A stretch of DNA of 64,000 nt, taken from the NCBI GenBank assembly GCA_030737835.1, contig CM060851.1, positions 4,988,615-5,052,614 on the forward strand, written 5' to 3'. Of the stretch, positions 1 through 9,920 are shown piece after piece (position 1 is the stretch's first letter; every line of letters starts with the position of its first letter). The position numbers were made by a program, and so were the translations under genes. The stretch comes from Acorus gramineus. Its lineage: Eukaryota; Streptophyta; Magnoliopsida; Acorales; Acoraceae. The notes under the pieces are model-generated. The model was not told the origin of the DNA. It searched no databases and was given only the letters and a program-made list of their open reading frames with translations.

Positions 1-823
1 GTAATAACTTATGTGAGTTATACCTCTGCTTCACCTGTTTTTGTGCAATAAAATGGCCTATGTCTCAAAAATGTTCGCACTACATTGAAGTGCCTTGCAG
101 ACACATGGATTTCTACTAGTTCTGTATATTAGAAGTGAACTGCCTGAGATCAGTGGAGTCCTTTTCTAGGTGTCTCATAACTGGCCTGACTCCTGTATAT
201 TTTCCTTAAGATACAAACTTTTTCACTGGCTTGGTCATCTCACAACTTTTCTTAACACTTGACATATTATCTTCTGCCAAGTTCTTACATGTTGAGAGAC
301 TGATTTGCAGGATGTAGTCCCAACATATTCAACGACATGTGAGGTGGAGTGGGTGGATGCATAAGATCCGCTATTTCTGCAGCAGGAGCAAGGGCAGCAG
401 CAGCACCTTGTTGCAGCACCACAAGCAGCAGGAGCTGCTGCAGCAGGAGCACTAGCAGCAGCAGCAGCAACTATGGCGGCAGCAGCAGCAGCAGCAGCAG
501 GAGCAAGAGCAATGGCAGCAGCAGCAGCAGCAGTAGCAGCAATAGCAGCAGCAGCAGGTGGGGCAGGAGCAGCAGCAGCAGGAGCAGGAGCAGGAGCAGC
601 AGGAGCAGGAGCAGGAGCAGCAACTCAACAGCAGTAGGTGCAGCTGGTGGGGCAGGAGCAGCAGCTGCTTGTTGCAGCAACACAAGCAGCTGCAGCAGCA
701 AGGGCAGCAGCAGCAGCTTGTTGCAGCAGCACAAGCAGCTGCAGCAGGAGCAGGAGGAGCAGCAGCACAAGCAGCAAGGGCAGCAGCAGCAGGAGGAGCA
801 GCAGCAGGAGGAGCAGCAGCACT

Positions 824-858
<35 letters not shown>

Positions 859-1380
859 CAGCTGCAGCAGCAGCAGGAGCAGCAGCAGCAGGAGCAATAG
901 CAGCAGCAGGAGCAGCAAGAGCAATGGCAGCAGCATCAGGAGGAGCAGCAGCACAAGTAGCAGGAGCAGCAGCAGGAGCAGGAGCAGCAGCAGCAGAGAG
1001 CAGGAGCAGGGGCAGCAGCAGGAGCAGCAGCAGGAGCACTAGCAGGAGCAGCTGGAGCAGGAGGAGCAGCAGCAGCAGGTGCAACTGGTGGGGCAGGAGC
1101 AGCAGCTGTTTGTTGCAGCAGCAGGAGCAGCAGCAGCAGCAGCCAGCAGGAGCAGCAGCAGCAGCAGCAGGTGGGGCAGGAGCAGCAGCAGCTGCTTGTT
1201 TCAGCAGCACAAGCAGCAGCAGGAGCAGCAGCAGCAGCAGCAAGGGCAGCAGCAGCAGGAGGAGCAGCAGCACAAGCAGCATGAGCAGCAGGAGCAGCAG
1301 CAGCAGGAGGAGCAGTAGCAGCAGCAGGAGCACTAGCAGGAGCAGCTGCAGCAGCAGGAGCAGCAGCACTAGCAGGAGCA
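1..1380. repeat. Left arm of giant inverted repeat
   Basis: Bases 1 to about 780 are the reverse complement of 2897 down to about 2117. The pairing coordinates sum to 2898 over the outer 480 bases, and I see one mismatch there (near 168). Bases about 1250-1380 pair again with 2035-2110, so this arm carries about 500 bp of extra low-complexity sequence that the right arm lacks. Pairing runs to the first base of the window, so the true left end may lie outside it. The arm consists of about 380 bp of ordinary sequence followed by a GCA-rich tract. Confidence 0.9.
380..1380. repeat. GCA/GGA compound low-complexity tract
   Basis: About 1 kb of mixed GCA, GGA and CAA triplets with higher-order units: a GGTGGGGCAGGAGCAG-type unit recurs near 557, 645, 1087 and 1170, usually followed by a TTGTTGCAGCA segment. 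Because the triplet composition is maintained, several frames on both strands stay open. They would encode Ala/Gly-rich, Ser/Arg-rich or Gln/Glu-rich stretches on plus and Leu-, Cys- or Ala-rich stretches on minus. I do not call these proteins. Confidence 0.9.
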
Positions 1381-2034
1381 GTGCTTCTCAGACGGTGCTA
1401 TTTCAGGGACACTTGAAAAAGGGTGGTGCTTCTCAGATGGTGCTATTTAGTTGGTTTGGCTGTTCTTCAGATTTTGTTTCACCTGGAGATAGAAGTTCAT
1501 GTATAGAATATGTTGACATTGATGTATTAAACCAGGTTGATGTACTGTATTGGTCGATGTTCATGTACTGAAATTGATTAATGTTTATGTTCATGTATTA
1601 ACTTCTATTGATGTTGATGTATTAAACAGGTTTATGTTCATGTATTAACTTCTATTGATGTTGATGTATTAAACAGGTTCATGTTCATGTATTGTTGTTC
1701 TATTGATGTTGATGTATTAAACAGGTTCATGTTCATGTATTAACTTCTATTGATGTTGATGTATTAAAACATGTTTATGTATGAGTGATGTGCTTCAATG
1801 AATATCAATTTGTTGGAATGTGTTTTGGTTTGAATGTGCATGTATGGTATTATGAATATTTTGGAATGTAGCTTGGTGCGAATGTGATTGTCTTTGATTG
1901 AATGAATTTAAAGCACAAGATGTGAAAGCATATTCGAGGGAACTCCAACAGAAATTTGTCATTCATTTTGGTTGTCAGAATACAATAAATCTTATTGATA
2001 CAATGTTTATTGAATAAAAAACATAAAAAAACTC
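1381..2034. repeat. Spacer of inverted repeat with 47-bp tandem repeat
   Basis: Single-copy loop between the arms. Two copies of a 23-bp unit (GTGCTTCTCAGA...) lie at 1381 and 1423. A 47-48 bp unit containing TTGATGTTGATGTATTAAAC recurs with starts at about 1590, 1637, 1684 and 1732. The remainder (1780-2030) is AT-rich and resembles untranslated sequence. No coding function is visible. Confidence 0.75.
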
Positions 2035-2897
2035 CTGCTAGTGCTGCTGCTGCTGCTTGTGCTGCTGCTCCTCCTGCTGCTGCTCATGCTGCTTGTGCTG
2101 CTGCTCCTCCTGCTGCTGCTGCCCTGCTGCTTGTGCTGCTGCTCCTCCTGCTCCTGCTGCAGCTGCTTGTGCTGCTGCAACAAGCTGCTGCTGCTGCTGC
2201 TGCTGCAGCTGCTCCTGCTGCTGCAACAAGCAGCTGCTGCTCCTGCCCCACCTGCTGCACTTGCTGCTGTTGAGTTGCTGCTCCTGCTCCTGCTCCTGCT
2301 GCTCCTGCTCCTGCTCCTGCTGCTGCTGCTCCTGCCCCACCTGCTGCTGCTGCTATTGCTGCTACTGCTGCTGCTGCTGCCATTGCTCTTGCTGCTGCTG
2401 CTCCTGCTGCTGCTGCTGCCATAGCTCCTGCTGCTGCTGCTGCTAGTGCTCCTGCTGCAGCAGCTCCTGCTGCTTGTGGTGCTGCAACAAGGTGCTGCTG
2501 CTGCCCTTGCTCCTGCTGCAGAAATAGCGGATCTTATGCATCCACCCACTCCACCTCACATGTCGTTGAATATGTTGGGACTACATCCTGCAAATCAGTC
2601 TCTCAACATGTAAGAACTTGGCAGAAGATAATATGTCAAGTGTTAAGAAAAGTTGTGAGATGACCAAGCCAGTGAAAAAGTTTGTATCTTAAGGAAAATA
2701 TACAGGAGTCAGGCCAGTTATGAGACACCTCGAAAAGGACTCCACTGATCTCAGGCAGTTCACTTCTAATATACAGAACTAGTAGAAATCCATGTGTCTG
2801 CAAGGCACTTCAATGTAGTGCGAACATTTTTGAGACATAGGCCATTTTATTGCACAAAAACAGGTGAAGCAGAGGTATAACTCACATAAGTTATTAC
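2035..2897. repeat. Right arm of giant inverted repeat
   Basis: This is the shorter partner of the left arm. It starts in a GCT-rich tract just after a poly-A stretch and ends at 2897 with the complement of the first 17 bases of the window. The near identity of the arms suggests recent formation or gene conversion. It could be a foldback-type transposon sitting in the intron of the acetyl-CoA synthetase gene, or an assembly artefact made by a palindromic chimera. Confidence 0.9.
2491..2613 (+). other. Possible captured C-terminal coding end (right arm)
   Basis: The frame leaves the low-complexity tract and reads about 36 ordinary residues (AAEIADLMHPPTPPHM, then SLNMLGLHPANQSLNM) to a TAA at 2611-2613. 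Composition changes abruptly from triplet repeat to protein-like sequence with Pro, Met, His and Asn. The same peptide is encoded on the minus strand of the left arm at 285-407. It may be the 3' end of a real low-complexity protein gene whose tail was duplicated into both arms. I do not recognise the family. Confidence 0.3.
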
Positions 2898-3130
2898 TAT
2901 TTATGTCACTGAAGCAGAGAAAAATAGTAATCACATGGAAAAAGACTTCCATTTGTTTTGGAAAGAAAAGAGAGCCAGTTGTTAAATGAATAACCTTTAG
3001 TAATGACTGATAAGCCGGTATACTCTACATTGCTAGCCCACCTTCAACTATAGCAGGCAATCTGTCTCTTGATGCTATCATCTAGTTTAACAATAGACAA
3101 TTCCACATTAGGATATACAGGAGTACAAAC
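2898..3130. other. Intron-like DNA beside the ACS fragment
   Basis: AT-rich sequence following the GT donor of the last recognised ACS exon. It contains no further ACS exon and abuts the right arm of the inverted repeat. Confidence 0.5.
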
Positions 3131-4097
3131 CTGCCACCAAATATCTCTTCCGTCCTGCCATTTTGTCATTTCTCGCTTCATAGCCAAGGGATTCTCATAT
3201 GTCAAACACACACCTGCCCAGGATTGGTAACAAACGACAAACAAGTCTTCAGAGAGGGAAAGAAACTCATACCTTCTGTGATAAAATATAAAAGCTGTTG
3301 GCTTAACAGAAATTCTTAAGCTACTTCAACAACTCTACAATGGATTCAGTCATTAAGGCACTACTGAAATGATTACCTCTGTGAATAGGTAAAAATAATT
3401 TTATCAGATATGATAAAAAGGGAAAAAAATGAAAAAATATATGATATTACTCATTCATGATGTCAATCCATGTCCAACACTCCCATTAATTATGATATTG
3501 TGCCACAATTTGGTATGCTTGCCTACCTACAGAGAACCCATTTTTGGCAGACTCTACCAACGCATCATCCACAATATCTTTAAGACGGATGGCTTTAGTG
3601 CCTCGGAGCACAGCATTACAGGTTAAGACAGCTTTAGGACGACAATCAATAATTCTCTGGGCAAGGGACTCTGCAGAGAACCCCGCAAACACAACCTGAA
3701 AAAAGAACAGCACCAACAGATCAATCTTTCATTCAAGAACCAACAGACCACACAACTCTACTTGGAAATTCCAAAGGAGCATCTCAGTCTATAGACATAC
3801 CGAGTGAACAGCACCTATGCGAGCACAAGCAAGCATAGCAATAGGCAATTCCATCAGCATAGGCAAATATATCACAACTGCATCACCCTTTTTTATGCCG
3901 ATGTCTTTCAAATAGTTGGAGAGCTGTCACAGGATGCATACATAATCAAGAACCTTAGAAACACCAAACTATGGCAGCATATGGATCAAAGATTTTGAGG
4001 CAGTACTATTAATTAATCCCACCTGGCAAACTTTCTCTAACAGTTCACTGTATGTCAGTTGCCCATCGTGACCAGGCTCATTTCCTTCCCAGTAAGT
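3131..4097 (-). pseudogene. Acetyl-CoA synthetase gene fragment, four exons
   Basis: Four minus-strand exons read in order as plant acetyl-CoA synthetase, the AMP-forming enzyme that activates acetate to acetyl-CoA in plastids. They are 4097-4023 (TYWEGNEPGHDGQLTYSELL...), 3923-3801 ([20 protein letters not shown], then [11 protein letters not shown]), 3695-3527 (VVFAGFSAESLAQRI...) and 3213-3131 (VCLTYENPLAMKREMTKWQ...WWQ). All borders are GT..AG and the phases join correctly. The fragment corresponds to the part before the AMP-binding P-loop. The following exons are absent down to the inverted repeat at 2897. Upstream of 4097 the frame extends as NRHYTIGD, then a TGA at 4103-4101, then KT, so either the acceptor GAAAG is used or the exon carries a stop. 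No N-terminal exon is seen. It could be a real gene whose other exons lie outside the window, but truncation at both sides favours a relic. Confidence 0.75.
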
Positions 4098-4269
4098 CTT
4101 TCAATCACCAATAGTATAATGTCTGTTCATGCCTCAAAAATATATATATAACAAATTTTCATTCCAATTTAACAAGGAAACATACAAAATTGCAATAGAA
4201 TAGAAAGGAATCACAAACCAATTTGCTTTCAGTCGACCGGAGGGTGGTCGTCGATGGGGTTGCAGAGGG

Positions 4270-4395
4270 GGTCACGGTCGTCGTCGACGGGGGTCGGTCC
4301 GTGCAGTCGTCGACGGGGGTCGGTCCGTGCAGTCGTCGACGGGGGTCGGTCCGTGCAGTCGTCGACGGGGGTCGCGGTCGTCGTCGACGGGGAGA
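4270..4395. repeat. 26-bp GC-rich tandem repeat
   Basis: A 26-bp unit (CGTCGACGGGGGTCGGTCCG plus TGCAGT) is repeated about 3.7 times and flanked by diverged half units. It is strongly GC-rich in an AT-rich setting. It is followed by (GA)n tracts and poly-T runs to about 4572. On the minus strand this is a CT-rich pyrimidine patch, as seen in plant 5' untranslated regions. Confidence 0.85.
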
Positions 4396-4576
4396 GAGAG
4401 ACAGCGAGAGAGAGAGGTCGTGCGATTTTTTTTTTTCGATTTGTTTTTTTTCCCGATTCGAGAGAGGGAGACAGGTCGAGAGAGAGGCAGGTCGATCGAG
4501 AGAGAGAGAGAGACAGCGAGAGAGACCCCTCGTGCGGCGAATTTTTTTTTTTCGTTTTTTTTTTTTTAAATAAGCT

Positions 4577-4613
4577 CGACCGTGCGATCGCTGGTCGTGA
4601 GATCGCACGGTCG
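4577..4613. repeat. 13-bp stem hairpin
   Basis: CGACCGTGCGATC (4577-4589) is complementary to GATCGCACGGTCG (4601-4613), with an 11-nt loop. The stem is perfect. A third CGCACGG-type element follows at about 4624. Confidence 0.8.
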
Positions 4614-4689
4614 GGATTGGGGGCGCACGGTGAAATTCGGGGCGCACGACCGCACCTAATCATCCGCCTATATATATATATATATATAT

Positions 4690-4849
4690 CACTACTCCTT
4701 CAATAGAAAAGAAAAAAACTTATTCAAAAAATAAAAATAATCATATTTCAAATGTTATTTTAGCCAAATATTTTTGGGATAGGTTTATTTTTACAATTAA
4801 AATAAAAATGTTTTTTTTAATAAAAAATATCCAAATTTATATGCATCAT
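4690..4849. repeat. Dispersed block P, copy 1 left part
   Basis: The stretch from ACTTATTCAAAAAATAAAAA to ATATGCATCAT matches 51480-51503 plus 52465-52588 and, more weakly, 15258-15350. Similarity stops right after ATGCATCAT, which marks the left junction of the following insertion. Confidence 0.65.
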
Positions 4850-5977
4850 TAAACTATATCCCACATGAATTTCATGCTATTTTGGAGGTATGCTTGTAAT
4901 TTCTGTATTTGCAATGTACTGCAACTTTCAAAAATAATTTGGAGTTGGCTTTACATGGTTCTTTTCTTCCAGGTAGCATACAGACCTTGAGAAGAAATGA
5001 CAAAGTGATTGATTCCAAAAAAATCTTAGCTGTCAATTGTATATACTCCTTTAGTAATAATAAATGAAGATATTTTACTTCCAAAGCACAAATGGTATTT
5101 GCTTATACATTTTTACACTGCACAAAACACCCAAGAATGCTGCTCAGGGAACTCAATTCTGTCCCTAGAAAATTGATTGTGTCAGTACATAACTTATGTT
5201 CTTAATGCTGCTTCTTGCTTTATTTTTGCATTATATGTAGCAATGTATTTTTTTTATGTCGTTTGTAGATCTGTGTTCCTAAGGCAATAATCTTATTCGG
5301 TAGTGTAAATTCACATTCTTTTTATTTATTGCTACCTTCTCATTTGAATCATCACTCTTTATTTGGGAAGTTGGCTTTGTAGTTGAGTTTGTTCTGGTCT
5401 TGATACTGTCAGACATGCACAATCACCCAAGCCGATTCATATTCAATATCGATGTGGTTGAACTACCTATGATAAGATTAAGATGTGACTGCGGGAAATG
5501 AACCTGAAAAGGTTGCTAATAACTGTTGGGCTGAGATTTTGCAGTGGTAGTCACATGAAAGTCAAGTGTGGAAATATGTATGGCTCTACCTAGTTTGTAA
5601 AAGGCTTCATGTTAGTTATGTTCAAAGGTAGTTTAGTGGTAACATGAAAAGAGTGGCAGTTTGAACAAGCAAAGTCATCTGAATTTGTTGACCGTTTCTA
5701 GATAAGATGCAGACTTAAAGTCTAGTTGGGAGATTCTTGTCGCTTTTTTTTGTGACTCAAGAAGTACGATAAATAGCACTTTCAGCTTTTGATCTCCCAT
5801 ATATTTTATGCATGACAGTTATCTTGATGTTCTATATACATCTGATGTTTTCATTGTTCTGACTTATGTTTGTATTGGTGGACCTCTCTGGAGGTTTTAT
5901 ACGTCTTAATTTAACTTATGGATGGGAATAGGCATTGAACTCCCTACTAGGTGTGATATTAAAATTGGTTTTTGCAG

Positions 5978-6048
5978 TGCCTTCACTTGACAAGTTCACG
6001 AGTATCGAAAGAAAGGGGTGGATTAGCGACGAGGCAGCTGCTTTACAT
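5978..6048 (+). other. Putative isolated exon
   Basis: 71 bp between a strong acceptor (GGTTTTTGCAG) and a strong donor (GTAAGC). One frame reads PSLDKFTSIERKGWISDEAA plus ALH and looks like protein. I do not recognise the family. It lies inside the CACTA-type insertion, so it may be another captured exon or may be fortuitous. Confidence 0.25.
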
Positions 6049-7095
6049 GTAAGCACTTGATCCCATTCTTGGATATTAGAAGTCCATGGATTTTAGAACC
6101 CAACATGAAATGAAAACAAATAAAAACTTTTTTATATATATAATATAATTACTCACCACTCTTGATTCTGGTCAGTTGTTCATGATAGGATCAATTGATT
6201 TCAATGTTATTGTCACTGAAAGAACATTTTGTTGGACTTCAAGGTAGAATAAGCATTCTAATGAGAACAGAGATTTTGGTTCACCTTCATATGAACTGAA
6301 AAACAAGTGCAGAACTATATATGTAAAGCTTGTATCAAATAATGGACTTCTTACTCCCCTAAACTTTCAACTTCAGTTGTTTGATTATATAAACACCTTA
6401 CAAAGAGTGATTCACATATAATTTTCAGATCAAGAGGTTGTGTGCCCATGCTTCACTGTTTAATAACATAGCTCCACCTTTTAGACATACCTGTAGAATT
6501 TCTAGAGAATATGCATTCGATTCTTTGTAAAGCATAGAGGAAAGATCTTAGTAATATGTAACTTATAGAAAATCTTGACTTGTGGCATATTGGGATTTAT
6601 AAAGACACTATAAGCCCTTAGGATACAAACTAAGACATGTTGTGTTGTTGGTCCATTGGCTAATAAGAAATGCGGTTGTTTTTCAAGAAAGTACCCCTAA
6701 TTATGAATTTTTTTTGGGAGAACTCTATTCATTTTATCAAAGACTGGGCCGTAACAAACTAAAAAAGGTGGTTTTGCTATACCACCTTGGATTCCTATAC
6801 AGTGAGAGCTGTGGTAACCTGTATTTTTCATGTGAAATACTGTATAGTTGAATTTAAAAGTGGGGTCAAAGTGTCAAACACAAGAGACAGTAACAAAGTA
6901 ACAAATGTATATAGTATTAGTAATTAATACAGGTCATGCATCACATTTACCCATGCGAATTTCAAAGTTGAGTGTTTCTAGGGGAGAGGAGTACTAGTAA
7001 TGATGACATCCTGGGAAGTCTTCACCCTCAACATTCTATTTTTATTGCAAAAGAAAAAAAGAAAAAGAAAATTAACATTGATCATTACTACACAG

Positions 7096-7600
7096 CTGCT
7101 GTGGTGGAGTTCACAAAGTCTCAGATTATTGCTGCTATTCCAGGAGCATTTTTTTCGGCATGGTATGCCAAAAGAAACAATGGCTAGCGAACAATGTATT
7201 GGGGATTGCATTCTGCATTCAGGTCTGCTTGTTCCTTGCCCAAGGAAAGTTATGTCAGAAACCTATTTAGTGTTGCTTTTTTATTTTTATTAACTTTGTC
7301 TAGTTAGAATTTTACATCAAAATATTGTGTCATTGTGTTTATCTTTTATTATTATGATTCTTTTTTAAAAGACTCTTGCAGTGTCCCTTTTTCAGTTTTT
7401 CTTATGCCATATGAAAATTCCACAATTTGTCAAACAGTTTGTGGATTTAGTTATATAAATAATGTTCTATTCCCATTAGGGAGATGGTTCTTGTACTGAT
7501 TTTATTTTCTCCTAGTATCTTCACATTTGGTATATTTTGATTACTCACAAGTTAATTTCTTTTATATTCTGAAGGGAATTGAGATACTTTTGCTGTATTT
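7096..7600 (+). pseudogene. Signal peptide peptidase fragment, frameshifted
   Basis: The exon at 7096-7222 encodes VEFTKSQIIAAIPGAFFSAW and then, after a one-base frame change near 7176-7182, WLANNVLGIAFCIQ followed by a GT donor. This is the conserved transmembrane region just before the YD motif of plant signal peptide peptidase, an ER intramembrane aspartyl protease. After an intron, an acceptor at 7573-7574 opens GIEIL, matching the next family exon, but sequence decays within a few codons. The catalytic Asp-containing exons are missing. The fragment lies inside a CACTA-type insertion and is nonfunctional as read. Confidence 0.75.
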
Positions 7601-7744
7601 TCTTTTGACTTATATTAGAACTTTTTGTAATTTACACAATTAGTTTTAATTAAAACTTGGATTGTTTTTATATTATTATCATAATTAGATGTTTATTTAA
7701 TGCAGTTTATATTTTTTTAGCTAAAAAATAAAAAAAATGATTTT

Positions 7745-8211
7745 GGAAAATGACTTTTTCCTGCGAAATATTTTGTAGGGAAAGGTCTTTCTGTTTTTTT
7801 TTATTCACTTGATATACTTTTAGCTGCGAAATAATTTCGTAGCCAAAGAATAACATTTCGTAGCAAAATGTAATATATTGCTACGAAATAAATTCGTAGC
7901 AAAAGTTGAGTTTCAGCTGCGAAAATGTTTCGTAGCAAATGCTATTCTTTGGCTACGAAATCTTTTGTAGCAAATACCACCTTTTGTACGAAATATATTT
8001 GTAGCAAATACATTTTGCTACGACATTGTATTCGTAGCAATAGAGTTCCTTTTGCTACGAAAAAAAATTTCGTAGCAAAATGTTTTCTGATACGAGGCTT
8101 TTGCAATGATAATAGCAACGAACATATTTCGTCGAGAAATGTTATTAGCTACGAAATATGAGAATTTTGCTACGAAGCATTTCGCAGCTAATGCTTGCAT
8201 TTCTTGTAGTG
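7745..8211. repeat. CACTA subterminal repeat region
   Basis: A dense array of GCTACGAAA and its complement in both orientations, spaced irregularly by 15-40 bp, ending in the CACTA terminus at 8211. Such arrays are transposase-binding regions in CACTA elements. The irregular spacing and alternating orientation exclude a CRISPR array. Confidence 0.8.
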
Positions 8212-8214
8212 CAT

Positions 8215-9335
8215 AATAATAAAATTTTGGATGCTCCTACACCAAGGTTTCACGTGTGCAAAAACCAGGTAAAACAAGAGTGAAAGATGTATGATTATTA
8301 GTTATGGAAAAAATTAATTTATTGGTAAACAAAATTAATAAAAAATAATCGATTAATTTTTGAGGAAATACTACACTATTTGTATTGTATAAATTAATCC
8401 AACTTAGAATGCCTTTTTTTTTTTCAAATATCAAAATAATTTAGAAAACTCAATTTTTTTTTTCTTCCTCGAATGTAAATATGTGATATTTATAAACATT
8501 GGGAGCAGTCTGGAAATCTTATATAAAATCTCTTTTCCGACAATCACTTGGGACCAATTTGGGAACTATTGTCTTTAACATTCTACTGATAAAAAAAAAA
8601 AAAAAAAATTTCTATATGAAATCTTTCATTCAAGTGTTCATCCCTGGACATCACAGATAAAATTTTTCATTCCACATAATATACCAAAACTAGTTCTTGA
8701 AAATGAGAAATTCTGTTTTTGGACCACACTTACCACTTGGTGTACACTTCACATGTAGCCTCCTCTTTGTGGTAATCAATTAACCAAAAGGACCTAGTTT
8801 TTTACATAATTATGTTACATAATCACCATGGACATCATCCGTCCCGAATTTAATTTCCTCACATGGAATACATATATGTACGTACGCATTTCACATGACC
8901 TATATAGTTAATGAAACACCAAGCGATCCCTCTACATATACAGAGCAGCCAAATAATGCTAGGTAGTGATGAACAGCATCGACAACCGTCCATAAGTAGT
9001 AATTAATTCAGTGGTCCTGACCTGAATTGTGTACCATCCAACAAACTCTGGACCTCCTCTTCCCTCTCGTTTTCTTTGGTTCCCAATCACCTTTTATAAT
9101 ATAGTGATGCCCTACGAACCACATACATGTTATATGGTTGATTCGTTTCTTGCAATATCTATCCATTACTCTACAAAAAAAGGACATTGATTTGTTGGGG
9201 CATAGCTATCCACTATTTTGTTTTTTTTTTATAATGCCACGTACACACACATATTCTACTGCATGCATGACTGGTCATATGGGACAATAATTTGAACAGA
9301 ATTTAAAAATTGAACGATGGGAAATTGAGATTATT
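8215..9335. repeat. Dispersed block P, copy 1 right part
   Basis: Matches 52785-54345 over most of its length, e.g. AAACCAGGTAAAACAAGAGT, ACCATGGACATCATCCG and GGACATTGATTTGTTGGGGC. The 52-54 kb copy has an extra AT-rich insertion at about 53540-54010. No open reading frame is conserved between copies, so this is a noncoding duplicated block. Confidence 0.75.
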
Positions 9336-9556
9336 TTTGGGCCTTTGAGCCCGCCCGTCGTCTAAAGCCTGAATTTTTGTCCCAGCGGCCCGACAGGCTT
9401 GCGGGCCTGGGTCCAACCCATCACGTCGTTCATGATCGATCGATGATCGTGGGCGGGCCACCTCCGAACGGCGTACCCCATCGACGAAAAGTTACTTCTC
9501 TTACGTTTGTCTATCTGATCTGATGGTATAACCACCCATCTTCACAATATATATAT

Positions 9557-9857
9557 TGTTGTGAATATGGTGGATAACCACCACTTCTTTAACCCATAAC
9601 CTTCCCCACTCTTCAACTCCATAACCTCCCCCACTCTTCTATTCCATAACACTCTCATTATTGCCCCACTATCTCCCCCTCACCTCTATAAACTTGTAAC
9701 TCTCCACCTTTGGGATTCCTCTATGCACCCTATAAATAGAGGGGTTCTCTCTTGTAATCTACTAACAAATATTGAATAAGAAATCTCTCTACTTCTCTTC
9801 TCTATATACTTGTGTGCTTTGTTCATATACCCTTATATATCATATTCTATTTAGTTT

Positions 9858-9860
<3 letters not shown>
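9557..9860 (+). mobile_element. Solo LTR of a retrotransposon
   Basis: A 304-bp segment beginning TGTTGTGAATATGG and ending TTTAGTTTACA (5'-TG..CA-3'). It has a clear promoter-like core CCCTATAAATAGAGGGG near 9730 followed by a CT-rich stretch and a polyadenylation-like AATAAG. Flanks are ATATAT on both sides, compatible with a short target duplication but uninformative because they lie in an AT repeat. No internal domain follows, so it is a solo LTR or a TRIM remnant. Confidence 0.6.

Positions 9861-9916
<56 letters not shown>
9861..9916. repeat. (AT)n microsatellite
   Basis: 28 consecutive AT dinucleotides immediately following the solo LTR. Confidence 0.95.

Positions 9917-9920
<4 letters not shown>

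Larger units (their letters stand above)
4850..8211. mobile_element. CACTA-type element with captured gene pieces
   Basis: The right end at 8211 reads, on the complement, CACTACAAGAAATGC, a canonical CACTA terminus, and is followed by CAT. Inward from it (7745-8211) are about 14 copies of a GCTACGAAA/TTTCGTAGC subterminal motif, typical of CACTA elements. The region is homologous to 59690-60065, the end of a second element. The left end is inferred only from the point where similarity to block P at 52588 stops; no CACTA-like terminus survives there. The element appears non-autonomous: no transposase is visible, but it contains a broken signal peptide peptidase fragment. Confidence 0.6.

Noticed and set aside
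349-2549. Many long open frames on both strands (poly-Ala, poly-Leu, poly-Ser/Arg, poly-Cys)
   Set aside because: They arise because GCA/GCT triplet sequence lacks stop codons in most frames; composition is low complexity and frames overlap on both strands.
4159-4706. Arg/Ser-rich frames on both strands
   Set aside because: They run through the 26-bp tandem repeat, GA tracts and poly-T runs; no domain and overlapping on opposite strands.
6642-6851. Frame with a faint resemblance to a LINE reverse-transcriptase tail (RNAVVFQE)
   Set aside because: Too short and weak to support; no flanking LINE structure.
7745-8211. Short palindromic repeats resembling a CRISPR or regulatory array
   Set aside because: Irregular spacing, alternating orientation and adjacency to a CACTA terminus identify a transposon subterminal region.
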